This document shows, in pieces, positions 34,438 through 43,314 of a DNA stretch of 64,000 nucleotides (the stretch's first letter is position 1; each line of letters opens with the position of its first letter). The DNA is taken from NCBI RefSeq assembly GCF_022919835.1, contig NZ_CP095074.1:1364001-1428000 (forward strand). The letters run 5' to 3'. This stretch comes from Halobacillus shinanisalinarum. GTDB taxonomy: Bacteria; Bacillota; Bacilli; Bacillales; Halobacillaceae. The notes beneath the pieces are model-generated. The model saw only the letters and a list, made by a program, of their open reading frames with translations. It did no database searches and was not told the DNA's origin. A program made the translations under genes and the position numbers.

Positions 34438-35454
34438 TTACCTGTCTAAATCACTCGATGATTCGGTCATGGCGCGAAGAATATCCCCCTCCGTTGCCGT
34501 CGGGGTATCGCCTACAACGGTATGGGCAAGCATTCCTGCTGCAGCCGCAAAGGCAACTGTTTTCTCGGATGAATATCCTTTTATTTCACCATGCAACATA
34601 CCACTAGCGTAGGCATCCCCTGCACCGATTCGATCAAGCACAGAGAAGGTCATGGTTTTTGAAAATGTAAAGGAATGATTCTTATACATAAAGCCACGCA
34701 ATGAATGGGTATCGTCGTCATTGATAGATCGATGAGTACCCGCTATAACAGGGATGCTATATGTTTCTGCAACAGCTGGAATTAAATCCATGAGCTGATC
34801 TTTGCGGTCCCGTTTTTCCGTTTCCATACCAAGGACAAATCTAGCGTCTTGTTCATTCATCATCACCATATCAGCCAGATGTAACATGTCCTCATAATGT
34901 GGCTTCGCTTTTTCATACCCTTCCTGACCCCAGAGTGATGGCCGGTAGTTGCAATCAAAAATGACTGTACCGCCGCTTTCTTTTACAGCTTTGGCAAAAG
35001 ACTTCATGTACTGACGAACTTGATCATTCATCGCAAGGGTAATTCCGCAGAAATGGGCGATATCTATCTTCTCTGAAATCGTTTCGAAGTTATACGTGCC
35101 TTTAGGAGCTGTATTAAAGCTGCTGTCTTGGCGGTTGCAATACGTGACACGACTAGGCCGTGCACCAAAGCCATTTTCCAAAACGTACATCCCAAGGTTA
35201 TCTCCGCCTCGAGTAATGAATGAGGGGGTAATCCCCAATTTTTGAATATAGGAAAGAGCGGCATCGCCGACTGGATTTGTTGGCAAGGTGGACACGATGT
35301 ACCCTGCATGTCCTAAACGTGTCAGTGCTGAGGTGACATTGACTCCCGTACCAGAGAAGGAATAGTTTAATGTTCTTCCTTGCGCTAAGGACTCATAGCC
35401 TGGCACCTGCAGCCGCATCATCACCTCTCCAAAAGCTGCGATCCGTTTAACCAT
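34438..35454 (-). CDS. PfkB family sugar-acid kinase (2-keto-3-deoxygluconate kinase-like)
   Basis: A 338-residue kinase. It has the N-terminal AAFGEVMMRL and FSGTGVNVTSALTRLG, a DCNYRPSLW strand typical of KDG kinases, and the active-site RIGAGDAYASG. The frame opens ten codons earlier, but the ATG at 35454 overlaps the stop of the upstream aldolase gene within an ATGGTTAA sequence, pointing to coupled translation. In this operon it should phosphorylate either KDG or the free amino-sugar acid, since no PTS is present to supply the phosphate. Confidence 0.88.
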   Translation of the reverse strand: MVKRIAAFGEVMMRLQVPGYESLAQGRTLNYSFSGTGVNVTSALTRLGHAGYIVSTLPTNPVGDAALSYIQKLGITPSFITRGGDNLGMYVLENGFGARPSRVTYCNRQDSSFNTAPKGTYNFETISEKIDIAHFCGITLAMNDQVRQYMKSFAKAVKESGGTVIFDCNYRPSLWGQEGYEKAKPHYEDMLHLADMVMMNEQDARFVLGMETEKRDRKDQLMDLIPAVAETYSIPVIAGTHRSINDDDTHSLRGFMYKNHSFTFSKTMTFSVLDRIGAGDAYASGMLHGEIKGYSSEKTVAFAAAAGMLAHTVVGDTPTATEGDILRAMTESSSDLDR

Positions 35455-36202
35455 CGTGATCAACCAATTTCTTTGTGACTTCAAGTAATTCTTTTACATC
35501 CTCGATGCGTGTTTTTCCTGTGTCCTTGTCAATAATAGAGGAATACACGTGAGGGATGATCTTTGGTACATTAGCCTCTAGAGCTATCCTCAAAATCGTT
35601 TCGAAGTTTTCTTTATCAATTCCACCTGTTGGCTCTAATGCAAATCCTTCTTCTCCGCATGCTTTGGCAACGGCTCGAAACTCGTCTTCACGGCTCAATC
35701 CCTTCATCGGAAAGTACTTCAATGCATGACCACCCATATCACGTACGAGAGCGATGGCTGTCTTAACGGGTACAACCGCTTGTTCTTCTTGCGCTGCACT
35801 AATAGGACCCGTTGAGATATTCACATAGCCAGCAGATCCTGTAGGGGATACTAACGCGTTGATCCAGCTTTCTTTATCACCAAGATTCGCTCTTGTTGCA
35901 CCAACAGCCGGGAACACTTGGTTGATGTGATTGCCTGGATAGTGTTTTGCGATATCAGCTACAACTGCAGCTTGACGGTTATCCCCAGCACCTAATCCAA
36001 TCGATACAGCTTCATCAATCTCTTGTCCATACTCCTTCATGGCCCCCACAGCTTCCTCAACCGTTGAGTAGTCTTTAGATAAAACGCCGATCAAAACATG
36101 TCCTTCTGCAGCGGTAAAGACCTCTTTAGCATTTTCTATACTATTGGCTAAAACATTTAAAGCAACACGATCTTTATAAAAACGTTTCGTAATGTTTGAC
36201 AT
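35447..36202 (-). CDS. DgaF-like 2-dehydro-3-deoxy-phosphogluconate aldolase
   Basis: A 251-residue aldolase of the DgaF/KDGP aldolase family, unrelated in sequence to the KdgA enzyme encoded at 39.6 kb. Recognisable stretches are AVSIGLGAGDN, NQVFPAVGAT, LVSPTGSAGYV and HALKYFPMKGLSREDE, where the lysine is a candidate Schiff-base residue. It splits 2-keto-3-deoxy-6-phosphogluconate into pyruvate and glyceraldehyde-3-phosphate. The ATG at 36202 begins one base after the stop of the DgaE-like gene. Confidence 0.85.
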   Translation of the reverse strand: MSNITKRFYKDRVALNVLANSIENAKEVFTAAEGHVLIGVLSKDYSTVEEAVGAMKEYGQEIDEAVSIGLGAGDNRQAAVVADIAKHYPGNHINQVFPAVGATRANLGDKESWINALVSPTGSAGYVNISTGPISAAQEEQAVVPVKTAIALVRDMGGHALKYFPMKGLSREDEFRAVAKACGEEGFALEPTGGIDKENFETILRIALEANVPKIIPHVYSSIIDKDTGKTRIEDVKELLEVTKKLVDHDG

Positions 36203-36203
36203 A

Positions 36204-37307
36204 TTATTTCCCACCCAAAATTTCTTGTAATTTAGATTGAATCACGTGAATATCATCACCTTGGAGCGGACGCGGATCGATATCGAAATACCCTTGTCTG
36301 ACTCCATAATCTCGAGTGTAAATGGCAATATCACCTTCACGCAGGTTGTCTACGACTTCCTGAGCGGTTGTGTTTGTTTGCTCAGGGTCAATCTGAATAC
36401 GTGCACGGAATATGGCCCGGCCCGCTTCGTCCTGTACGATGGAAACTTGGACACCTTTTAGTTCACTTAGCGTCATTAAAACGTGTAAAGTTTGTTTTTC
36501 TTGTTCACTCTTATCTTCTTTGTGACCATATTCCTCTATTGCTTGAAGTAAACCAAAGGTGGTCTCTTTACCGACTTTCATGCTTCGTCCAATGCATTGT
36601 AACTGCACCTTTATCCATTCAATATACGTTCGCTTCCCGCCAACGATCCCTGAAGTAGGTCCTTCAATAGCCTTTGAACCACTGTAAATGGCGAGATCTG
36701 AGTAGTTTACATACTTTTGAATATCTTCTTCTGCCGCCGCATCTACGATAAGCGGAACACCATTCCTTAGAGCAACCTCCCAAGCTTCCTCTACAGAAAT
36801 CATATTTTTTTGAACAGCGTGGTGTGACTTCACATAGAGGATGGCTGCCGTGTTCATAGAAATAGCCTCTTCTATATGCTGTGCTTTACCCTCATTAGCG
36901 TAGCCAGCTTCAACGAGCTTACCACCGCCTAAATAAATCATCGTTTCAACAGGTGCTCCATATTGGACATTATGACCTTTTAGCATAATGACTTCACTCT
37001 TTGGAATGTCCTCCTGGTGAAGACGCTCACTTTTGCGGCGATTCCCCTCTGTGATAAGGGCAGCAATAGAGAGGGCCATACCACTTGATGCGGAGTTTAC
37101 AACAACGGCAGCCTCTGAACCAAGAATACCCGCTACGTATTCTCCTGCTTTATCCACTAAATCTGCAATTTCTACATAATTTTGCCCACCATGCTTCATT
37201 GCATCCATGACTGTATCCGTCGGAGAGGACACACCGAGAATACTCATTCGCCCACTAGCATTCACGACCCGCTTAAGGCCGTACTTAGCACTCAATGATT
37301 TCGCCAT
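36204..37307 (-). CDS. DgaE-like PLP-dependent ammonia-lyase
   Basis: A 367-residue SelA-fold PLP enzyme. The PLP lysine is Lys212 in IYSGSKAIEGPTSG, with PLIVDAAAEED supplying the cofactor Asp. In Salmonella the homologue DgaE converts D-glucosaminate-6-phosphate to 2-keto-3-deoxy-6-phosphogluconate plus ammonia. It is followed immediately by the DgaF-like aldolase, as in the dga operon, but the dga mannose-type PTS genes are absent. AAAGGAG lies ten bases before the ATG. It overlaps the deacetylase gene by 23 bases. Confidence 0.85.
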   Translation of the reverse strand: MAKSLSAKYGLKRVVNASGRMSILGVSSPTDTVMDAMKHGGQNYVEIADLVDKAGEYVAGILGSEAAVVVNSASSGMALSIAALITEGNRRKSERLHQEDIPKSEVIMLKGHNVQYGAPVETMIYLGGGKLVEAGYANEGKAQHIEEAISMNTAAILYVKSHHAVQKNMISVEEAWEVALRNGVPLIVDAAAEEDIQKYVNYSDLAIYSGSKAIEGPTSGIVGGKRTYIEWIKVQLQCIGRSMKVGKETTFGLLQAIEEYGHKEDKSEQEKQTLHVLMTLSELKGVQVSIVQDEAGRAIFRARIQIDPEQTNTTAQEVVDNLREGDIAIYTRDYGVRQGYFDIDPRPLQGDDIHVIQSKLQEILGGK

Positions 37308-38385
37308 TCAAAACCACTCCTTTTGTTTCTATTCTTCTATCCGATACACGCTGCTCCCCTTCAGAATCAGTAAGGGGGATCGGATCGTTTTCAATTGTAA
37401 ATAGGGTTAGATTTGCAGCATCGCCCACTTTGATACGTCCTAGCTCGGGTCTGTTGAGCCAATTGGCTGCATGAGTCGTGACTGCCTGGATAACCTCTTC
37501 AAGCGAATACCCTAAGTAGAGAAACTTGGATAGGACATTTGCCATGCTATAGACCGGACCATTTAGACGGTTGCCCCGATAAATATCGGTACTGATGGTA
37601 TCCAAACCAATTCCATGCTGTTTGGCTGCCTCTGCAAACGCAAATGAAAAACTTGACGTCCCATGTCCGACATCCAAATGGATCCCACGGTTGATCGCAT
37701 CTAGAAGCACGTCAAGAGGTTCCCCGTCTTTATTGAAAAGATTATTTGATTTTCCATTAAGATAATGCGTAATGACATCCTTTCTCTCTAGGAGCGGAAC
37801 GACATCCTCAATATCAGGGGGACCAGAACCGATGTGCACCATTAATGGCAAGGACGTTGCACTCGAAAGCTCCCGAGCTATACGTAAAGGTTCTATCCCA
37901 CTGTCATGGACAACACTTTTACTCATCCGAGCCTTTAATCCAACGATGACATCTTTATATTTTTTTACGGCCTCTACGGCCTTTTCTCTATCTATCCATT
38001 CTAAATTTGATAATTCGTCTACCCTTTTTAAACCAATTCGGGAGATGTTCAAAAAGGCGAATAGATTGGTTTGGCTTTGCTCTCTACTCGCCACCAAATC
38101 TGCTATTCGATCAGCGCCACAGCTCCCAGCATCCACGATCGTCGTTACACCTTGTTTCACTCCAATTTCATCGATCTCATCCCCATAAGGGTCAAACTCA
38201 GGAAAGGCATGAACATGTAAGTCAATCCAACCACTTGACACATACACATCTGAGTAGTCGAATATTTGCTGTCCACGTCCATACCCAGCCTTTGTCACTT
38301 CAGCAATATGTCCATTTTCGACCACAATATCCACTTTTTCCTCGTTAATACGCTTTACATTGCGCAATACGAAACGGTCTTCCAT
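37285..38385 (-). CDS. amidohydrolase/deacetylase family metalloenzyme
   Basis: A 366-residue amidohydrolase-superfamily protein of the EF0837/Atu3266 type. Metal-site segments are SSGWIDLHVHAFPEF, GLKARMSKS (candidate carboxylated lysine), LMVHIGSGP and THYLNGKSN. Members remove acyl groups from N-acetyl-type substrates, though few have known substrates. It is the first structural gene of the operon, upstream of a DgaE-like ammonia-lyase, which suggests it frees an amino-sugar acid from an N-acyl form. Preceded by AAGGTGAAG and, 42 bases upstream, by a cre-like site. Confidence 0.82.
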   Translation of the reverse strand: MEDRFVLRNVKRINEEKVDIVVENGHIAEVTKAGYGRGQQIFDYSDVYVSSGWIDLHVHAFPEFDPYGDEIDEIGVKQGVTTIVDAGSCGADRIADLVASREQSQTNLFAFLNISRIGLKRVDELSNLEWIDREKAVEAVKKYKDVIVGLKARMSKSVVHDSGIEPLRIARELSSATSLPLMVHIGSGPPDIEDVVPLLERKDVITHYLNGKSNNLFNKDGEPLDVLLDAINRGIHLDVGHGTSSFSFAFAEAAKQHGIGLDTISTDIYRGNRLNGPVYSMANVLSKFLYLGYSLEEVIQAVTTHAANWLNRPELGRIKVGDAANLTLFTIENDPIPLTDSEGEQRVSDRRIETKGVVLNGEIIEC

Positions 38386-38426
38386 TTTTACTTCACCTTT
38401 TTCTAAACTCTATTTTAAACTCTATT

Positions 38427-38440
38427 TAAATGCGCTTTCA
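38427..38440. promoter_or_regulatory. cre-like site upstream of the deacetylase operon
   Basis: Minus-strand TGAAAGCGCATTTA, 12 of 14 matches to the CcpA consensus, placed 42 bases before the ATG. It suggests carbon catabolite repression. Confidence 0.5.
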
Positions 38441-38543
38441 TTTTTCATATACGCATCATAGCATGGAATATTCTAAAAGTAAACATAACGTTATAATGTT
38501 TAAATGTGGAAAATGGAATGGTTTTTAAGTAACTATTTACAAA

Positions 38544-38586
38544 TAATAAAAACAGGCAAGAAACCATAAAGGGCTTCAAGCCTGTT
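38544..38586 (-). terminator. terminator of the second GntR gene
   Basis: Stem AACAGGC/GCCTGTT with inner pairing and a minus-strand TTTTTATTATT tail, directly after the stop codon. Confidence 0.75.
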
Positions 38587-38587
38587 C

Positions 38588-39319
38588 TTAAACACTCGTA
38601 ATATCATATTTAAATCGATCACTTCGATATAAAATTTTCGTATGTTCCAATACCTTTTTTGAGTTCAGATCGATACAATCACTTTCAACAATAATAAGCG
38701 GTACCATACTGTTGCAAGAAAGCAGCTCCTGTTCATAAAGAGTTGGAAAGGTGGTGCTTAGCAGCGTCTTATGACTATCGAATTCTTTATAACCGTGCTG
38801 TCGATAGTAAGAAAACATGGACGTAATGTGCGGACCGTCTTCCGCAACCATTGGAAACCTCGCTGTACTAACAAATGAATTGTGTAAAGCAATCGGTTCA
38901 TTCTGAATGTATCGCATTCTACCAATCTTATAGACATCTTCGCCTTGTTTCACCTGTAAAAGTTGATAGATTTTAGCATCATAGCTGATTTTTTCACAGT
39001 AAATATTACGTGTTTTCAAATCATATCCCAATCGCTTCATCTTATCTGTAAAACTTATTTTACCTGTCAAATGCAATTCAATTTGAATCGACTCTTCTTT
39101 TAAATAGCGACCTTTCCCTTGCTTTGAATAAATATAACCCCGTTCTTCTAATTTTGTTAATGCATTTCTTACTGTCGCTCTTGGGACTCGGTACTCTTCT
39201 GCAAGAGCATTTTCAGAAGGAAGTTTAGCCCCGGGCTCAAATGACTTCATCATAATTTTTTGCATCATATCATCTATAATTCGGGCTGCTTGATCTGTTG
39301 GAATATGAATCGTCTCCAT
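38588..39319 (-). CDS. GntR/HutC family transcriptional regulator
   Basis: A 243-residue regulator with winged helix (residues 10-75; AKLPSENALAEEYRVPRATVRNAL) and UTRA effector domain (about 95-238). It is transcribed alone toward the deacetylase operon and lies next to its promoter region, so it is the better candidate for that operon's specific regulator. The ribosome binding site before the ATG is weak. Confidence 0.87.
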   Translation of the reverse strand: METIHIPTDQAARIIDDMMQKIMMKSFEPGAKLPSENALAEEYRVPRATVRNALTKLEERGYIYSKQGKGRYLKEESIQIELHLTGKISFTDKMKRLGYDLKTRNIYCEKISYDAKIYQLLQVKQGEDVYKIGRMRYIQNEPIALHNSFVSTARFPMVAEDGPHITSMFSYYRQHGYKEFDSHKTLLSTTFPTLYEQELLSCNSMVPLIIVESDCIDLNSKKVLEHTKILYRSDRFKYDITSV

Positions 39320-39512
39320 TCATGGCTCATTGTTATAGTATTAGTGTATGTTTTCTTAATTAAAGCTAAATAATTCATAGATCATAGCGCTCACCTTCTC
39401 CTTGTATTAAGTCTTTCTTCTAGACATGTTCAGTTTTCTCCTCCTTCAATTTCCTTTGATACCCCCCTGATGTTGATTTGACACCCCTATCTTTCATTGA
39501 AGTATTAAATCA

Positions 39513-39550
39513 AAAATAAGCCTTGAGGAAAATTCCAACAAGACTTATTT
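39513..39550 (-). terminator. terminator of the uxu/kdg operon
   Basis: A 12-bp stem AAATAAGTCTTG/CAAGGCTTATTT with one wobble pair and a minus-strand TTTTTGATTT tail, just after kdgA. Confidence 0.8.
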
Positions 39551-39575
39551 ATATCCACCTATTACTTAAGCACTT

Positions 39576-40247
39576 TTATACCTGAGTCTCTTGAGAAATC
39601 ACCACCTGTCTTACCCTGGCAACTTCTTCTACATATTTCTGCGCTAGTTCTTGTAACTCTGGCCAATTCTCCTTTTCAATTAGTGATTTATTAACAAGTG
39701 ATCCGCCGATACCTGCCCCGATAGCACCAGCTTTAATGAATGAACCAATATTTTCAAGATTTACTCCGCCGGTCGGCATCTTCGGTATTTGGTCAAGAGG
39801 ACCGTTCACATCTTTGAAGAATTGCGGTCCTAACACACTGGCGGGGAATACTTTTACCATATCAGATCCCCAATGGTATGCTTGATAAATTTCTGTAGGG
39901 GTAAACACCCCGGGAATCATTATGACCCCTTGGTCTTTTGTATATTCTATTGTCTCTTTATCGAGGATAGGAGCAAAAACGAAATCTGCTCCAGCAGCAA
40001 TAGCTTCTTTTGCTTGCTCCTTATTGAACACTGTTCCTGCTCCGATAACAGCTTCATTTCCATGACGCTGTTTTAATTCATGAATCGTATTGGCAGAGTC
40101 ATCGGAATCCATCGTGATTTCGATTCCGGAAACCCCACCTTTTACAAGTGCTTGGACAAGGGATTCCACTTTATCTGATTCGACTTTTCTAACTACAGCT
40201 ACGATTCCTGACGATAATAGTTTATCTAATGTAGTGTAATGACTCAT
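39576..40247 (-). CDS. kdgA: 2-dehydro-3-deoxyphosphogluconate (KDPG/KHG) aldolase
   Basis: A 223-residue class I aldolase. It has the N-terminal GIVAVVR, GIEITMDSDD, GAGTVFN, the Schiff-base lysine Lys132 in MVKVFPAS, and GGVNLENI. It cleaves KDPG to pyruvate and glyceraldehyde-3-phosphate, the end point of the hexuronate route. It is the last gene of the operon and is the second, unrelated KDPG aldolase within 4 kb. Confidence 0.93.
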   Translation of the reverse strand: MSHYTTLDKLLSSGIVAVVRKVESDKVESLVQALVKGGVSGIEITMDSDDSANTIHELKQRHGNEAVIGAGTVFNKEQAKEAIAAGADFVFAPILDKETIEYTKDQGVIMIPGVFTPTEIYQAYHWGSDMVKVFPASVLGPQFFKDVNGPLDQIPKMPTGGVNLENIGSFIKAGAIGAGIGGSLVNKSLIEKENWPELQELAQKYVEEVARVRQVVISQETQV

Positions 40248-40297
40248 TATTTCCCCTCCTTATTTATCCCATTACCTCAAACTTTACGGGAATACCT

Positions 40298-41146
40298 TTA
40301 TACGCCGGAATAAGCTAAAAAGCCACCGTCTACTGGGACTGTAATTCCTGTCACGAATCCTGACATGTTTTCATCAACCAACCACATAAGGGTACCTAGT
40401 AAATCTTCTGGTGAGCCGAATCTTTGTAACGGTGTATGGTCGATAATTTTATGGGAACGCTCCGTTAACGAACCTTCCTCGTTCGTTAGCATGTTTCTGT
40501 TTTGATCTGTAAGAAAAAAACCAGGCGCAATTGCATTTACTCTAATACCAACGTCTGCCATGTGAACGGCCAACCATTGGGTAAAATTATTGATACCTGC
40601 TTTTGCAGCACTATAAGCAGGTACTTTGGTCATTGGAGATGGGGCGCTCATCGATGACATATTAATAATTGTGGCACCTTTTCGATTCATCATTTTTTTT
40701 GAAAAAATCTGTGTCGGGATAAAAGTGCCTACTAAATTCAAATTGAACACAAATTGGAAGCCCTCTGTCGTCATATCGAAAAACGTAGACAAATCCTCTT
40801 TGTCCAAGTCCTCCTCCCTTAGCGTTTCATTTTCTGTAGTACCATTTGGGTGGTTGCCACCTGCACCGTTAATTAGGATGTCACACACCCCCAACTCAGC
40901 AGTGACAATTTCTTCAGCCTTGCGAACGCTATCTGCATCTAGCACATTACAAGGGACAGCCAAAGCTTCTCCCTCTGCATCTTTGATGGCTTGTTCGACT
41001 TTCTTCCCAGACTCTTCATTACGGTTTAATATGGCTATCTTTACTCCCTGTCTACCGAGTTCCCTAGCCATTGCACTACAGAGAACACCACTGCCTCCTG
41101 TAATGACCGCTACCTTTCCTTCTAAGTTATCATTAAGCATCAGCAT
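40298..41146 (-). CDS. uxuB: SDR-type D-mannonate oxidoreductase (fructuronate reductase)
   Basis: A 282-residue short-chain dehydrogenase with the cofactor motif [12 protein letters not shown], the [10 protein letters not shown] strand and the catalytic YSAAK. In Bacillus an SDR of this type takes the place of the long-chain UxuB and interconverts D-fructuronate and D-mannonate. The ATG at 41146 overlaps the uxuA stop as TGATG and follows AAGGTGAG, so translation is coupled. SDR specificity is inferred from its place directly after uxuA. Confidence 0.87.
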   Translation of the reverse strand: MLMLNDNLEGKVAVITGGSGVLCSAMARELGRQGVKIAILNRNEESGKKVEQAIKDAEGEALAVPCNVLDADSVRKAEEIVTAELGVCDILINGAGGNHPNGTTENETLREEDLDKEDLSTFFDMTTEGFQFVFNLNLVGTFIPTQIFSKKMMNRKGATIINMSSMSAPSPMTKVPAYSAAKAGINNFTQWLAVHMADVGIRVNAIAPGFFLTDQNRNMLTNEEGSLTERSHKIIDHTPLQRFGSPEDLLGTLMWLVDENMSGFVTGITVPVDGGFLAYSGV

Positions 41147-42222
41147 CAATTACTCACCTTCTTTGTCATTCTTTGCAATGCGTCCCAAATTCCCCATAGA
41201 TACATAACGCCCAATCCTCTGTCATAAAGTCCATAACCAGGTCTACACTTCTCCCCCCAAATATGTCTACCATGATCGGGTCTAGCATATCCAGTAAATC
41301 CTTTATCATGATAAGCCTTTACTACCTCATAAACATCTACGGATCCATCCTCTGTACGATGCGATGTTTCTATGAAATCACCATTATCATAAGTTTTCAC
41401 ATTCCTAATATGGGCGAAATGAATTCTGTCGGCAAATTCCCGTACCATTCCAGGAACATCATTATTTGGATGAGCTCCCAATGACCCACTGCATAATGTC
41501 AGGCCGTTATATGAATCATCTACTAGGTTTAAGAACCTTTGAAGATTTTCTTTATGGGTAATGATTCGTGGCAATCCAAACACAGACCAAGGGGGATCAT
41601 CAGGGTGTATCCCCATTTTAATGTCATTTTCTTTTGCAACCGGAATAACTCTCTCTAAAAAGTATTGCAAGTTTGACCATAGATCTTCTTCCGTTACTTG
41701 TTTATACTTTTCAAAAAGATCAGCTAAATGCTCGAGTCGCTCTGGTTCCCAGCCAGGCATCGTATACTCAGAGTTTTCCGATATAGTGTTCACAAGCTCC
41801 ATTGGATCAATATTCTTCAGCTTCTCGTTCTCAAAGAAAAGTGCTGTAGAACCATCATTCATTTCTTCAAATAAATTGGTTCTCGTCCAGTCAAATACAG
41901 GCATAAAATTATAACAGATGACCTTTACACCAACCTTAGCGAGCTTTTCGATCGTTTTAACATAATTATCAATGTATTTATCTCTAGTTGGGAGTCCTAA
42001 CTTAATATCTTCATGAACGTTGACACTTTCGACCACATCTATATTTAATCCATGTCGGTCCGCTTGTTCTTTCACCTCTAAAATCTTATCCATGGGCCAC
42101 TCATCCCCTGCCGGAACGTCATGCAAGGACCAAACGATCCCTTCCACACCGGGAACTTGCTTAATATATTCTAAAGGAACTTGATCATTTCCCTCTCCAA
42201 ACCAGCGCATCGTCATTTTCAT
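41146..42222 (-). CDS. uxuA: mannonate dehydratase
   Basis: A 358-residue TIM-barrel enzyme that dehydrates D-mannonate to 2-keto-3-deoxygluconate. Recognisable stretches are [53 protein letters not shown] and the C-terminal [13 protein letters not shown], which carry the metal and substrate residues. Length matches the family. Its product feeds the KDG kinase encoded at the head of the same operon. Confidence 0.95.
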   Translation of the reverse strand: MKMTMRWFGEGNDQVPLEYIKQVPGVEGIVWSLHDVPAGDEWPMDKILEVKEQADRHGLNIDVVESVNVHEDIKLGLPTRDKYIDNYVKTIEKLAKVGVKVICYNFMPVFDWTRTNLFEEMNDGSTALFFENEKLKNIDPMELVNTISENSEYTMPGWEPERLEHLADLFEKYKQVTEEDLWSNLQYFLERVIPVAKENDIKMGIHPDDPPWSVFGLPRIITHKENLQRFLNLVDDSYNGLTLCSGSLGAHPNNDVPGMVREFADRIHFAHIRNVKTYDNGDFIETSHRTEDGSVDVYEVVKAYHDKGFTGYARPDHGRHIWGEKCRPGYGLYDRGLGVMYLWGIWDALQRMTKKVSN

Positions 42223-42278
42223 ACGATTTGCCCCTTCCTTTTTGAAAGTTCTTATAGTCAGCTATTGACTTAGCCTTC

Positions 42279-43295
42279 TTACATCCTAATTACAACTTTA
42301 CGCACCGCTGAAGGTGCATCTTCCATCAATTGAAAGGCCTCTTTCGCTTCGCTTAATTTGAATTGGTGACTAACTAAATCTTTTACATCAAATTGTAACG
42401 AATTAAATAATTCGACTACTTTTGGAAAACGATGAGTTTGCAGCCTCGAGCCACAAATGGTTAATTCTTTTTTGGTAATATTCACTTGTGCTATTTCAGA
42501 TATGTTCGTATCAAAACCGAGCAGCACTACTCTAGCAGCAACAGATGTTACAGCGATGGCTTGCTCGACTGTTTTAGGGGTACCTACAGCATCAATCACA
42601 ACATTTGCACCCATTCCTCCTGTCCACTCAAATACTTGCTCATCAACACCAGATGTCATGGGATTGATAGAAATATCTGCTCCCCACTCTTTCGCAAAGG
42701 CTAATCGCTCTTCATTGAAATCTGAAATAGCAACTACTGCACCTGCTTGTTTCGCCATTTTTAGGCAGCACAAACCAATCGGTCCAGCCCCAATAATGAA
42801 AACATAGTCACCTTCTTGCACTTGACCACGATAGTTCGCCTGAGCGCCAATTGTAAAAGGTTCAATCAGTGCGATCTCTGACCAATTAAGCGAATCATTT
42901 ACCCGATGCACTAAATGATCCGGCATTATCATTACTTCACGACCCCCACCTTCACGATGCACACCATATACTTGGACGTTCTCACATACATTTGGGCGTT
43001 CATGTTTACAGGCGTAACATTCTCCACAGGAAGTCATTGGCTCTACAACAACTTTGTCACCAACAGAAAGATTGGAAACAGAATCTCCAGTTTCAATGAT
43101 TTCCCCTGCTACTTCGTGCCCAATGACTCTTGGGTAACTGGCGAATGGATTTTCTCCATGCAGGATGTGCATATCAGAGCCACAAATCCCCATTGCTTTC
43201 ATACGAATTTTTACATCATTGGATGTGTTCAACTCTGGTTCTTCCACTTCAACCACTCGCAAATCATGAGGCTCAGTGACTTGTATTGCTTTCAT
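42279..43295 (-). CDS. zinc-dependent L-gulonate/L-galactonate 5-dehydrogenase-like protein
   Basis: A 338-residue medium-chain dehydrogenase with catalytic zinc ligands Cys38, His60 and Glu61, structural cysteines 90, 93, 96 and 104, and the nucleotide motif IGAGPIGLCCL. It resembles B. subtilis YjmD and E. coli LgoD, which oxidise an L-aldonate at C5 to a hexuronate isomer (D-fructuronate or D-tagaturonate). Placed between the TRAP transporter genes and uxuA, it would feed an imported aldonate into the UxuB/UxuA steps. Exact substrate unproven. Confidence 0.85.
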   Translation of the reverse strand: MKAIQVTEPHDLRVVEVEEPELNTSNDVKIRMKAMGICGSDMHILHGENPFASYPRVIGHEVAGEIIETGDSVSNLSVGDKVVVEPMTSCGECYACKHERPNVCENVQVYGVHREGGGREVMIMPDHLVHRVNDSLNWSEIALIEPFTIGAQANYRGQVQEGDYVFIIGAGPIGLCCLKMAKQAGAVVAISDFNEERLAFAKEWGADISINPMTSGVDEQVFEWTGGMGANVVIDAVGTPKTVEQAIAVTSVAARVVLLGFDTNISEIAQVNITKKELTICGSRLQTHRFPKVVELFNSLQFDVKDLVSHQFKLSEAKEAFQLMEDAPSAVRKVVIRM

Positions 43296-43314
43296 GGTAA
43301 ATACCCCCTTCTTA

